From positions 1 through 64,000 of the forward strand of contig NZ_JNZD01000027.1 in the NCBI RefSeq assembly GCF_000725495.1: 64,000 bases of DNA. The letters run 5' to 3'. The stretch's first letter is position 1; every line of letters begins with the position of its first letter. A program made the position numbers and the translations under genes. Source of the stretch: Streptomyces aureus (GTDB taxonomy: Bacteria; Actinomycetota; Actinomycetes; Streptomycetales; Streptomycetaceae). The notes beneath the pieces are model-generated. The model saw nothing but the letters and a program-made list of their open reading frames with translations. It was not told the origin of the DNA and did no database searches. Below are positions 52,897-60,988 of the stretch, one piece after another.

Positions 52897-54441
52897 ATGG
52901 CCGCCCACCGCCGCCGCCCCCTCGCACTCGCCGCCGCCGTCGCGGTCGCCCTGGGGGCCGGAGCCCTCGCCGTCACCAGCGCCTCGGCCGCCGAAGCGCC
53001 GCTCAAGGACTACGAGTTGACCTGGGGCATCAAGCAGTCCTACCGCTCGTACGTGACCGGCATGGCGGCCGGTTCCTTCACCCCGGCCGACGGGGCGACG
53101 CAGGCGGCGGGCAACGGCGCGTTCACCTTCACCGCGGGCAGCGGGACGTACGACTCCGACACCCACGCCGTACGGCTCGGCTTCGAGGGCAGTCTGAAGA
53201 TCGCCTCCAAGCTGCACGGCTTCGAACTCACCCTGTCGGACGTGAGATTCGACAGCGGTGCCGCCGAGATCACCGCAGACGTGACGAGCGGCGGTACGAC
53301 GCAGAACGACGTGCCGCTCGCCGATGTCACCGTGACCCGCTCGATGACGGACATGGAGACCAGGCTGACGAAGGAGGCGGCGACCGTGCTCGGCAGCGCG
53401 GGCTACGAGGGCGCCGCGGGCGACCCCCTCACCGTGACGCAGAAGCCGGCCGCGACGCCGACCGCCACCGCGACGGCGACGGATTCCACGTCCCCGAAGC
53501 CGACGTCCTCGGAGCCGACGTCGTCCGCGTCCGCGTCCACTTCCGCCTCGCCTTCGACCTCCGTCTCGTCCTCGTCGTCCGCTTCGTCCTCCGCGTCGCC
53601 CTCCGATCCCGCCTCCCAGAGCCCGAGCCCGAGTGCCTCGGAGTCCGGGACCGGCGCCGCACCGCGCGGCGAGATAGCGGACGGCACCCTCGGCTGGGGC
53701 GTGAAGCAGTCCTTCCGTACGTACGTCGTGGACGGCGCCGCGCAGGGGAGGATCACCGCGTCGGGCGGGGCGACGCAGGCGGCCGGCAACGGCGCCTTCA
53801 CCTTCCCGGACGCCACCGGCACCTATGACACCGACGCCGACACCCTCTCGGCCTCCTTCAAGGGAGCCGTCAACTTCAAGGGCCACGAGGCGAACGGCGA
53901 GTACGGCCTCGACCTCACCCTCAGCGACCTCAGGGTGGAGCTCGACGGGGGCTCCGGCGAGCTGACCGCCGACGTCGACAGCCTCGGCGAGACCTCCGAC
54001 GACGTCGTCCTGGCCGAACTGAGCGCGGACACCGCCGACCTGACGGCGACGGACGATGTGATCACCCTGAAGGGCGTGACTGCCACGCTCACCGAGGCGG
54101 GTGCCGAGGCGTTCGGCGGCTTCTACCCGAAGGGCACCGAACTCGACCCGGTCGGTCTGTCGGTGGCCCTGAGCGAGGACGCCCAGCTCCCGGACGGGGA
54201 CGGCGGCTCGGACTCCGGCTCGGGCTCCGGCTCCGGGTCGGGCTCGGGCGGCTCCGGTACGTCGTCGGGCGGCACCACGGGCGGCGCGGGGACGACCGGC
54301 TCCACCACGGGCGGTGTCGGCGGTGCGCTGGCCTCCACCGGGTCGGAGGTCCCGGCCGGGGCGCTCGGGGCGGCGGCGGCCGTGACCGTCGCCGCGGGCG
54401 CCGGTGTCGTGGTCGCCATGCGCAGGCGGCGGACCGTCTGA
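52897..54441 (+). CDS. HtaA-domain heme-binding protein with LAXTG sorting signal
   Basis: A 514-residue protein: signal peptide (1-32), HtaA domain 1 (LTWGIKQSYRSYVTGMAAG, 40-190), a Ser/Thr/Pro-rich linker of about 75 residues, HtaA domain 2 (LGWGVKQSFRTYVVDGAAQG, 265-435), a Gly/Ser repeat, then LASTG, a hydrophobic helix and RRRR. LAXTG is the motif cut by class E sortases in Streptomyces, so this protein is probably covalently attached to peptidoglycan, whereas its sister is membrane bound. ATG 52897 has GAGGAGACC upstream. Confidence 0.9.
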   Translation: MAAHRRRPLALAAAVAVALGAGALAVTSASAAEAPLKDYELTWGIKQSYRSYVTGMAAGSFTPADGATQAAGNGAFTFTAGSGTYDSDTHAVRLGFEGSLKIASKLHGFELTLSDVRFDSGAAEITADVTSGGTTQNDVPLADVTVTRSMTDMETRLTKEAATVLGSAGYEGAAGDPLTVTQKPAATPTATATATDSTSPKPTSSEPTSSASASTSASPSTSVSSSSSASSSASPSDPASQSPSPSASESGTGAAPRGEIADGTLGWGVKQSFRTYVVDGAAQGRITASGGATQAAGNGAFTFPDATGTYDTDADTLSASFKGAVNFKGHEANGEYGLDLTLSDLRVELDGGSGELTADVDSLGETSDDVVLAELSADTADLTATDDVITLKGVTATLTEAGAEAFGGFYPKGTELDPVGLSVALSEDAQLPDGDGGSDSGSGSGSGSGSGGSGTSSGGTTGGAGTTGSTTGGVGGALASTGSEVPAGALGAAAAVTVAAGAGVVVAMRRRRTV

Positions 54442-54593
54442 TCCGCCGGACCGGTCGGTGCGCCCGCCGACCGGTTCCGCCGGACCAGGTCCGCCCTCCT
54501 CCGGAACGGTTCCCCGCTGGCCGGGGGCCCTCGGAGGAGGGCGGTCCGGTTGTGTGGGTAACCGATCGCGCGGATGAATGTTTGAATGCCGGA

Positions 54594-55238
54594 GTGACTG
54601 ACTACGACGTGCTGCGGGTCTTCTGCGGACCAGGCGGCGGGTATGGCAATGAGCTCGGTGTCGTGCGCGAGGGTTCGGTGATGCCGGACCGCGCGGAACG
54701 GCAGGAGTTCGCCGCGAAGCTCGGCTTCAGCGAGACCGTGTTCGTCGACGACCCCGAGCGCGGGGTCATCGACATCTACACCCCGTCGTCGCGGCTGCCG
54801 TTCGCGGGACATCCGTGCGTCGGGGTGGGCTGGCTGCTCGACGTGCCCGAACTGGTCACGCCCGCCGGTGTGGTGGGGGTCCGGCTGGACGGCGAGTTCA
54901 GCTGGATCGAGGCGCGGGCCGAATGGGCGCCGCCGCGGACGCTGCGGCGGCACGGGAGCGCGGCCGAGGTGAACGCGCTGGCGGTGCCGCCGTCGGGGGA
55001 GTGGATCTACGCCTGGGCCTGGGAGGACGAGGCCGCCGGACGGGTACGGGCCCGCGCCTTCCCCGGCCGTAACGACGGCGTCGACGAGGACGAGGCCACC
55101 GGTGCGGCGGCGCTGCTGCTGACCCAGCAGCTCGGGCGCGCCCTCAACATCACCCAGGGCGTGGGCTCCCAGATCCTCACCGCCCCCCAGCCGGGCGACT
55201 GGGTGGAGATAGGCGGCCGAGTCCGCCTGGAACGCTGA
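54594..55238 (+). CDS. PhzF family protein, short form
   Basis: A 214-residue protein with the diaminopimelate-epimerase-like fold: GYGNELGVV (GNPxAV equivalent), GFSETVFVDD with the catalytic Glu, RLPFAGHPCVGVGWLL, and VDEDEATGAAALLL (EDxATG). Common PhzF proteins are 260-300 residues, so about 60 residues of the central region are missing, but the key motifs remain. GTG 54594 aligns with the family N-terminus; a longer frame starts at 54552. It acts as an isomerase or unknown enzyme. It lies between heme genes without evident functional connection. Confidence 0.85.
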   Translation: MTDYDVLRVFCGPGGGYGNELGVVREGSVMPDRAERQEFAAKLGFSETVFVDDPERGVIDIYTPSSRLPFAGHPCVGVGWLLDVPELVTPAGVVGVRLDGEFSWIEARAEWAPPRTLRRHGSAAEVNALAVPPSGEWIYAWAWEDEAAGRVRARAFPGRNDGVDEDEATGAAALLLTQQLGRALNITQGVGSQILTAPQPGDWVEIGGRVRLER

Positions 55239-55331
55239 GCCGAAGCCGAAGCCGAAGCCGAAGCCGAAGCCGAAGCCGAAGCCGAAGCCGAAGCCGAAGC
55301 CGAAGCCGAAGCCGAAGCCGAAGCCGAAGCC
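55239..55331. repeat. Hexanucleotide microsatellite (GCCGAA)n, about 15 copies
   Basis: The array starts immediately after the PhzF stop codon and runs without visible interruption to 55331. If translated in the PhzF direction it would read an alternating Ala/Glu run, but it lies past the stop. Copy number is likely variable by slippage. Hexanucleotide arrays this long are uncommon in bacteria. Confidence 0.95.
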
Positions 55332-55393
55332 CCCGGGTCCCGCTTCGCGCCCGTCGGGGGCCCGCTGGATTCTCCGGTGGGCGCCGGTGCCGT

Positions 55394-55440
55394 CAAGGGG
55401 CGCGGGGAACCGCGCGACCAGCCCCCACCGGCCCGCAGTG
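55394..55440. repeat. Streptomyces-type dispersed hairpin element
   Basis: AAGGGGCGCGGGGAACCGCG followed by CGACCAGCCCCCACC. GCGCGG (55400-55405) and CCGCGC (55410-55415) form a stem with a GGAA loop, and GGGG...CCCC adds outer pairing. I recall this sequence as widely dispersed in Streptomyces genomes, usually in intergenic space. It sits between the microsatellite and the heme oxygenase stop, and resembles the in-frame copies in the RNase H linker. Confidence 0.7.
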
Positions 55441-55492
55441 ACCAGGACCGCTCAGCCGCCCCGGGACCCGAACCCGAGCCAGGGGCGCCCCC

Positions 55493-56215
55493 TCAGGCGG
55501 AGAGCGGAAACTCCTCCCCGAGGGCCCCGAACACCCCGGTGTTCAGGGCGAACGCCCGCTTGCACTCCGCCACGATCCGCTGCTTCTCCAGGTCGTCCGC
55601 CCGCACCCCGTCCAGCAGCTCGCGGTAACCCCGCTTGAACGCGGCCGGGTTGGCGATGTCCTCGAAGACATAGAAGCGGACGCCGTCGCCCTTGCGGCCG
55701 AACCCCCAGGCCCGTTCCGCCCGGTCGCGGATGATCTGGCCGCCGGACAGGTCGCCGAGGTACCGCGTGTAGTGGTGGGCGACATAGCCGCCCGGCCACG
55801 TGCGCGCGCACTCCGCGACCCGCTCCGCGTACGCGAGGGTCGCCGGCAGCGCGGTGAGCGAGTCCCGCCAGCCGGGGCCGCGCAGATGGGCGAGGTCGCG
55901 CTCCAGCGCCGTGCGGCGCAGCAGCTCGGGCCGCACGAAGGGCCCGGCCACCGGATCGGCGGCCAGCCGCCCGGCGTCCGCCTCCAGCGCCTCGTACACG
56001 AACCACAGCTGCTCGGTGTAGCGCGCGTACGCCTCGATCCCGAGCCGCCCGCCGAGCAGGTCGCCCATGAACGTCGAGGACTCCGCCTCGGTGTGCGCCT
56101 CGTGCGACGCGGTGCGGATGAGTGCCGAGAACGGCGTGACCGCCGGACCCGAGGTGTCCGGGGTGTCCGGGGTGCTCGTCGTGTCCGAGGTGTCCGACGT
56201 TTCCGACGCGTTCAT
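55493..56215 (-). CDS. Heme oxygenase (biliverdin-producing)
   Basis: A 240-residue protein from ATG 56215 (GGAGG ribosome site). Residues 1-24 are a Ser/Thr/Asp repeat encoded by 9-bp units. The heme oxygenase domain follows: proximal-ligand region ASHEAHTEAE (His41), and distal helix YLGDLSGGQI near residue 150. It opens heme to biliverdin, CO and Fe2+, completing the uptake pathway of hmuTUV and HtaA. An iron box lies 59-77 bases upstream, so expression is probably derepressed under iron limitation. Confidence 0.94.
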   Translation of the reverse strand: MNASETSDTSDTTSTPDTPDTSGPAVTPFSALIRTASHEAHTEAESSTFMGDLLGGRLGIEAYARYTEQLWFVYEALEADAGRLAADPVAGPFVRPELLRRTALERDLAHLRGPGWRDSLTALPATLAYAERVAECARTWPGGYVAHHYTRYLGDLSGGQIIRDRAERAWGFGRKGDGVRFYVFEDIANPAAFKRGYRELLDGVRADDLEKQRIVAECKRAFALNTGVFGALGEEFPLSA

Positions 56216-56273
56216 GGGGCCTCCGGAGCCGATGGCGCAGGGCGCGAGCCGTTGCTGGATCACTCGAATCTTC

Positions 56274-56292
56274 TATGGTTAGGCTTACCTAA
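56274..56292 (-). promoter_or_regulatory. Iron box of the heme oxygenase gene
   Basis: TATGGTTAGGCTTACCTAA matches the DtxR-family iron-box consensus at 16 or so of 19 positions. It lies 59-77 bases upstream of the heme oxygenase ATG, consistent with promoter overlap. Confidence 0.85.
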
Positions 56293-56371
56293 GTCAAGGG
56301 ATTTCCCGACGCCCTGTCGGTAAAACCGTACCCCGATCGACGGCCCGCCCACCTGCGAGAAGCCCACGAAA

Positions 56372-56399
56372 AGACCCGCCCTGGGGACAGGGCGGGTCT
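56372..56399 (-). terminator. Rho-independent terminator of map
   Basis: AGACCCGCCCT (56372-56382) and AGGGCGGGTCT (56389-56399) form a perfect 11-bp stem. On the minus strand the stem is followed by TTTT, so it terminates map transcription 24 bases after its stop. It also insulates the heme oxygenase promoter. Confidence 0.9.
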
Positions 56400-56422
56400 C
56401 GGTGGTGCCTGGAAGGGGGCTG

Positions 56423-57280
56423 CTACGGAAGCGTGAGGATCTCCGCACCGCTCGCGGTGACGACAAGGGTGTGCTCGAACTGCGCCGTGCGCTTGCGGTC
56501 CTTCGTCACGACGGTCCACCCGTCGTCCCACATGTCGTAGTCGTGCGTGCCGAGCGTGAGCATGGGCTCGATCGTGAACGTCATCCCGGGCTGCATGACG
56601 GTCGTCGCGTGCGGGTTGTCGTAGTGCGGGACGATCAGCCCGGAGTGGAACGAGGAGTTGATCCCGTGCCCGGTGAAGTCGCGGACGACCCCATACCCGA
56701 AGCGCTTCGCGTACGACTCGATGACGCGCCCGATGATGTTGATCTGGCGTCCCGGCCTGACCGCCTTGATCGCGCGGTCCAGCGACTCCCGGGTGCGCTC
56801 GACGAGAAGCCGCGACTCCTCGTCGACGTCGCCGACCAGGTAGGTCGCGTTGTTGTCGCCGTGCACGCCGCCGATGTACGCCGTGACGTCGAGGTTCACG
56901 ATGTCCCCGTCGCGCAGCACCGTGGAGTCGGGGATGCCGTGGCAGATGACCTCGTTGACCGAGGTGCACAGCGACTTGGGGAAGCCGCGGTAGCCGAGGG
57001 TCGACGGGTAGGCCCCGTGGTCGCACATGTAGGCGTGCGCCACCCGGTCCAGCTCGTCCGTCGTCACGCCCGGCGCGATGAGTTTCGCGGCCTCGGCCAT
57101 CGCCTGCGCGGCGATCCGGCCGGCGACACGCATCGCCTCGATCGTCTCGGGCGTCTGCACCTCCGGTCCGGTGTACGGCGTGGGCGCGGGCTTTCCGACG
57201 TACTCGGGACGCCTGATGTTTCCCGGCACGGAGCGGGTGGGAGAGAGCTCCCCTGGTACGAGCAGCGACTGGCCAGACAT
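56423..57280 (-). CDS. map: Methionine aminopeptidase, type I
   Basis: A 285-residue protein with an N-terminal actinobacterial extension. Metal ligands are visible: the two Asp in [11 protein letters not shown] and HGDNNATY, His in FTGHGI, Glu in FTIEPML, and Glu in AQFEHTLVV. It removes initiator methionine from nascent proteins. ATG 57280. The upstream region faces a divergent small gene at 57339, only 58 bases away. Confidence 0.96.
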   Translation of the reverse strand: MSGQSLLVPGELSPTRSVPGNIRRPEYVGKPAPTPYTGPEVQTPETIEAMRVAGRIAAQAMAEAAKLIAPGVTTDELDRVAHAYMCDHGAYPSTLGYRGFPKSLCTSVNEVICHGIPDSTVLRDGDIVNLDVTAYIGGVHGDNNATYLVGDVDEESRLLVERTRESLDRAIKAVRPGRQINIIGRVIESYAKRFGYGVVRDFTGHGINSSFHSGLIVPHYDNPHATTVMQPGMTFTIEPMLTLGTHDYDMWDDGWTVVTKDRKRTAQFEHTLVVTASGAEILTLP

Positions 57281-57338
57281 GGCAGCGAGTCTAACCAGCG
57301 GGCATGGGGGAACATGTCCTAGGCGAAAGGAGCTGGTG

Positions 57339-57575
57339 ATGGCCCTGTTCAAGAAGCGGACGGTCGGCAAGCCCGGCGAGTGGTTCTACTGCCTGGAGCA
57401 CAAGAAGGTCGAGGAGGGCCCCGACTGCCCGGGCAAGGACCGCTTCGGCCCGTACGCCACCCGTGGGGAGGCCGAACGCGCGATGGATCTCGCGCGCGAG
57501 CGGAACCTCGAATGGGAGACGGACCCGAAGTGGCACGACGCGTCGGGCAAGGCGCCGGGCACCGAGGACGACTGA
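57339..57575 (+). CDS. Small conserved protein of unknown function
   Basis: A 78-residue hydrophilic protein, [27 protein letters not shown]..., with two cysteines (CLEH, PDCPG) and [21 protein letters not shown], a small helix pattern. No catalytic motif was seen. ATG 57339 follows AAAGGAG. It diverges from map by 58 bases, an arrangement I recall as conserved in Streptomyces. The acidic tail ends GTEDD. Confidence 0.85.
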   Translation: MALFKKRTVGKPGEWFYCLEHKKVEEGPDCPGKDRFGPYATRGEAERAMDLARERNLEWETDPKWHDASGKAPGTEDD

Positions 57576-57671
57576 CCCCGGCGGCCCCTCGGCGGACCGC
57601 GAGCCTCTGCCGACCGGGGCGGCGGCGCAACCGCGCTACCGCCCCCGGCGCGTCCGCCGGCCGCGCGTCCC

Positions 57672-57889
57672 GCCGCCGACGTGTCCACCGGCCCGCGCGT
57701 CCCAACCACCGGTGCGTGCACCGGCCGCGTGTCCTGCCGCCGACGTGTCCACCGGCCGCGCGTCACGCCGCCGGTGCGTTCAGCCCGCCGCAGGTCCCGG
57801 GCGTCGGCGCGTCCACCCGCCGCGTGCCGTACCCCCGGGTGCCTTCGCCGCCGCGTGCCGTACCCCCGGTGCCTTCGCCGCCGCGCGAC
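57672..57889. repeat. Imperfect 31-32 bp tandem repeat in intergenic space
   Basis: The gap 57576-57889 has no gene. GCCGCCGACGTGTCCACCGG occurs at 57672 and 57736 (64 bases apart), with a half-period variant between. GCGTGCCGTACCCCCGG occurs at 57822 and 57853 (31 apart), each followed by TGCCTTCGCCGCC. The array ends at the stop codon of the minus-strand gene at 57890. Confidence 0.75.
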
Positions 57890-58492
57890 CTACCACCGGT
57901 GCGACGGTGGCGCCGTCAGCTGGTCGGCCAGGCGGGAGAGCCGGTCGCGGAAGCGGTGGCGGCCCCGCGGCGAGGGCAGCAGGTTCTCCCCGGCCGCCGC
58001 GCCGACCAGATGCTGCACGGTGTCGAGGTCGAGCTCGGGGTCCGGGGGCACCGCCAGCGACTCGTGCGCCAGCGCCGACAGCTCGCCCTCCCCTTCGGAC
58101 AGGGCCAGCACCGTCGCGCCGGCCCGCCGGGCGTCGTGCACCCGCTCCAGCAGTGCGGCCCCGGGCTCGTCCGGCGCCACCACGAGCAGGGTCTCCCCGC
58201 GCCGGGCCGCCTCGATCCGTCCCAGCCCCACCGCCAGATGAGCCGGATCCGACTCCCGCGCCCCGTGCCGCACCAGCGTCGGCGACAGCTCCGGCGTCCC
58301 CGACCACGCGGCCTCGTCCACCAGATGCGCCGCGAGGTGCCAGGGTTCGTACGACTCCGATCCCACCAGCAGCAACCCGCCGCCGTGCGACACCACGGAC
58401 GCCCGCAGGGTCCCCCCGAACCGCCGTGTCGCACCCAGCCATTCGGTCCCGGCAAGCACCTCGCGCAGCAACGCGACCCGTACGGCATCCAT
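57890..58492 (-). CDS. Conserved protein, possible SIS-like fold
   Basis: A 200-residue protein. The middle, GETLLVVAPDEPGAALLERVHDARRAGATVLALSEGEGELSALAHESLAVP, has the strand-helix-strand order and short Gly/Ser turns seen in SIS (phosphosugar isomerase) domains. A first strand with HGGGLLLVGSESYEPWHLAAHLVDEAA precedes it. No catalytic assignment is possible and the SIS idea is an inference. ATG 58492 fits; it diverges from the sialidase gene. Confidence 0.65.
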   Translation of the reverse strand: MDAVRVALLREVLAGTEWLGATRRFGGTLRASVVSHGGGLLLVGSESYEPWHLAAHLVDEAAWSGTPELSPTLVRHGARESDPAHLAVGLGRIEAARRGETLLVVAPDEPGAALLERVHDARRAGATVLALSEGEGELSALAHESLAVPPDPELDLDTVQHLVGAAAGENLLPSPRGRHRFRDRLSRLADQLTAPPSHRW

Positions 58493-58608
58493 GGCCGCAT
58501 CCTGCCGCAACGGTCCACTCGTGACCCGGAGTTCACCGCGAATTCGCCCGAGCCGGGCACAAGTCCGCACCACCGACCCCACCAGCGAGCGCGGCAGGGA
58601 GCCCGGCC

Positions 58609-59772
58609 ATGACACAGTCGAGCGCGGAACCCGGCACCGGCACCGACGGGACGACGGGCACCGGGACGAGTACGGGAACGGACACCCCCGCGGGCGCCGA
58701 CACCGCGGTGAGCGTCCCGTTCCGGGCCGGACGCGAGGGCTACGCCAGCTTCCGGATCCCGGCGGTCGTCGCCACCCGCACCGGCACCCTGCTGGCCTTC
58801 TGCGAGGGCCGGGTCGGCTCCGCGCAGGACCACGGGCACATCGACATCGTGCTCAAGCGCTCCCTCGACGGCGGCCGGACCTGGGGCCCGCTCCAGATCG
58901 CCGCGAACAACGGGACCAACCTCGCCGGCAACCCCGCGCCCGTCGCCCTCGACACCGGCCGCGTCCTGCTCGTCCACGTCCGCAGCGCCGCGAGCGCCTC
59001 CGAGGACGCGCTGCTGCGGGGCCGGGTGAAGGCGGCCGACGGGCGGCGCGTCTGGGTGCAGCACAGCGACGACGACGGGCTCACCTGGTCGTCCCCCAGG
59101 GAGATCACCGCGCAGGTGAAGAAGGCGGGCTGGCGCTGGTACGCCACCACGCCCGGGCACGCCCTCCAGCTCGGCACCGGCCGGGTCGTGGTCCCCGGCA
59201 ACCACACGCTGCCGCCCGCCGGCTCCGACAACGGCACCGAGGCGAAGTACAACAGCGGCCACTGCCTGCTCAGCGACGACCGGGGCGCGAACTGGTACCT
59301 CGGCTACATCGACGAGAACACCAACGGCTACGTCAACGTCAACGAGACCACCGCCGCCGAACTCCCCGACGGCCGCGTCTACTTCAACACCCGCAACGAC
59401 TCGCCCTCACCCGGTAACCGCGCCGACGCCCACTCCCGCGACGGCGGCCGGACCCTGGTCAGGCCGTTCCGTCCACAGGCCGGCCTGGTCACCCCGGTCG
59501 TCCAGGGCAGCCTGCTCCAGCTCCGCGACCCCGACCTGCTGCTGTTCTCCGGGCCCGCCGACCCGGAGTTCCGCGCGCTGATGACGGTCCGCGCCTCGGC
59601 CGACGGCGGCACCACCTGGCGGTCCGCGCACACCGTGGACGGCCTGCCCGCCGCGTACTCCGACCTCGTCCGCGTCGACACCACGACCCTCGGACTCCTC
59701 TACGAGACGGGCGACTTCGGCGCGTACGAGACGATCACCTTCCGGCGCATCCCGGTGGCCGCGCTCGGGTGA
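58609..59772 (+). CDS. Sialidase family protein (BNR/Asp-box beta-propeller), no signal peptide
   Basis: A 387-residue protein. FRIP is present in GYASFRIPAVV (residues ~45-50). Five Asp boxes (SxDxGxTW) are visible: SLDGGRTW, SDDDGLTW, SDDRGANW, SRDGGRTL (degenerate) and SADGGTTW. GTLLAFCEGR corresponds to the acidic residue near FRIP. These indicate a six-blade sialidase-type propeller (exo-alpha-sialidase, GH33-like). The N-terminus is Thr/Gly-rich and has no signal peptide, so export is unclear. The substrate may be a non-sialic glycoside. ATG 58609. Confidence 0.88.
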   Translation: MTQSSAEPGTGTDGTTGTGTSTGTDTPAGADTAVSVPFRAGREGYASFRIPAVVATRTGTLLAFCEGRVGSAQDHGHIDIVLKRSLDGGRTWGPLQIAANNGTNLAGNPAPVALDTGRVLLVHVRSAASASEDALLRGRVKAADGRRVWVQHSDDDGLTWSSPREITAQVKKAGWRWYATTPGHALQLGTGRVVVPGNHTLPPAGSDNGTEAKYNSGHCLLSDDRGANWYLGYIDENTNGYVNVNETTAAELPDGRVYFNTRNDSPSPGNRADAHSRDGGRTLVRPFRPQAGLVTPVVQGSLLQLRDPDLLLFSGPADPEFRALMTVRASADGGTTWRSAHTVDGLPAAYSDLVRVDTTTLGLLYETGDFGAYETITFRRIPVAALG

Positions 59773-59840
59773 CCGTCCTCACCCCGGGCGCCCGGCCGCC
59801 CCGGGCGCCCCGGCCCGGTCCGCGCACGTACAGTCGGCCC

Positions 59841-60545
59841 ATGACCTCTACTGACAGTGCACAGAAGGCCCCCGCCAAGGACCCCTGGGACCTGCCCGAC
59901 GTGTCCGGACTCGTCGTCGGCGTGCTCGGCGGCACCGGCCCGCAGGGCAAGGGCCTCGCCTACCGCCTGGCCAGGGCGGGACAGAAGGTGATCATCGGCT
60001 CGCGCGCCGCCGACCGCGCGCACGCCGCCGCCGAGGAACTCGGCAACGGCGTCGAGGGCGCCGACAACGCCGAGACCGCGCGGCGCAGCGACATCGTGAT
60101 CGTCGCCGTGCCCTGGGAGGGCCACGGCAAGACCCTGGAATCGCTGCGCGGGGAACTGGCCGGGAAGCTGGTCGTCGACTGCGTCAACCCGCTCGGCTTC
60201 GACAAGCAGGGCGCCTACGCGCTGAAGCCGGAGGAGGGCAGCGCCGCGCAGCAGGCCGCCGCCCTGCTGCCGGACTCCCGGGTCACCGCCGCCTTCCACC
60301 ACCTCTCCGCCGTGCTGCTCGCCGACCCGGAGATCGAGGAGATCGACACCGATGTGATGGTCCTGGGCGAGGAGCGGGCCGACGTCGAGATCGTCCAGGC
60401 CCTCGCGGGCCGCATCCCCGGCATGCGGGGCGTCTTCTCCGGCCGGCTGCGCAACGCCCACCAGGTCGAGGCGCTGGTCGCCAACCTGATCTCGGTGAAC
60501 CGCCGCTACAAGGCCCACGCGGGCCTGCGGGTGACCGACGTCTAG
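59841..60545 (+). CDS. npdG: NADPH-dependent F420 reductase
   Basis: A 234-residue protein. The NADP-binding loop is VVGVLGGTGPQGKGLAYRLA, and GSRAADRA supplies the 2'-phosphate site. IVIVAVPWEG and FHHLSAVLLA are F420H2:NADP+ oxidoreductase motifs. It reduces coenzyme F420 with NADPH for F420-dependent enzymes. ATG 59841 lies close to the preceding gene; there is no classical ribosome site, so translation may be leaderless. Confidence 0.93.
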   Translation: MTSTDSAQKAPAKDPWDLPDVSGLVVGVLGGTGPQGKGLAYRLARAGQKVIIGSRAADRAHAAAEELGNGVEGADNAETARRSDIVIVAVPWEGHGKTLESLRGELAGKLVVDCVNPLGFDKQGAYALKPEEGSAAQQAAALLPDSRVTAAFHHLSAVLLADPEIEEIDTDVMVLGEERADVEIVQALAGRIPGMRGVFSGRLRNAHQVEALVANLISVNRRYKAHAGLRVTDV

Positions 60546-60715
60546 AGCGGTCCGTTCGGATCGACGAGCGGTCCGCCCGGATCGATGAGCGCGGACGCCC
60601 GGATCGATGGGCGGGGCCCGTCCGGATCGATGGGAGCGGCCCGTCCGGGTCGGCGAGCGGCCGGGCGGTTCGGGGAGCGGCCGTCCCGTTCCACGAGCGG
60701 CCCCCGGGTCGGCGA
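60545..60715. repeat. 21-bp intergenic tandem array, about eight copies
   Basis: The array starts at the F420 reductase stop. The unit is GAGCGGTCCGCCCGGATCGAT, with copies at about 60545, 60566, 60587, 60609 and then four degenerate ones to 60715. The GGATCGAT core is conserved in the first four copies. The period is exactly two helical turns, which would align identical protein-binding faces. Bases 60716-60798 hold the leader of the next gene. Confidence 0.85.
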
Positions 60716-60798
60716 CAGGTCCCGGGGGGTGCGCGGGCCTCCCGCTCCGGTGGGGGACACTGGTGCCAAGCAGTGTCCCCCCGACAGGAGCCGACCCC

Positions 60799-60960
60799 AT
60801 GCCCCGCCTCGCCCTCTACGCCCTCGCCGTCTGTGTCCTGTCCGTGGCCGCGGCCGTCGTCTCGTTCGTCCAGGGCAGCTGGCTGGGTGTCGTGTGGGTG
60901 CTGCTGGCGGGCCTGTCGTCCAACATGACCTGGTACTACGCGCGCCGCGGCAGGGCGTAG
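60799..60960 (+). CDS. Small two-helix membrane protein
   Basis: A 53-residue protein with two hydrophobic helices (LALYALAVCVLSVAAAVVSF and WLGVVWVLLAGLSS) and a basic C-terminus (ARRGRA). ATG 60799 follows ACAGGAG. No family was recognised; it is too small for a catalytic role. Confidence 0.8.
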   Translation: MPRLALYALAVCVLSVAAAVVSFVQGSWLGVVWVLLAGLSSNMTWYYARRGRA

Positions 60961-60984
60961 CGCCGGGCCGGGAGCCCGCCGGCG
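60961..60984. terminator. Candidate bidirectional hairpin
   Basis: CGCCGG (60961-60966) and CCGGCG (60979-60984) form a stem between the convergent stops of the small membrane protein and the site-2 protease genes. No T-tract follows, so this is a weak call. Confidence 0.35.
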
Positions 60985-60988
60985 CGGG

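Noticed and set aside
60545..60715. CRISPR array
   Set aside because: Units are contiguous or degenerate, with no unique spacers, and no cas genes are present. The same applies to the arrays at 2089 and 57672.
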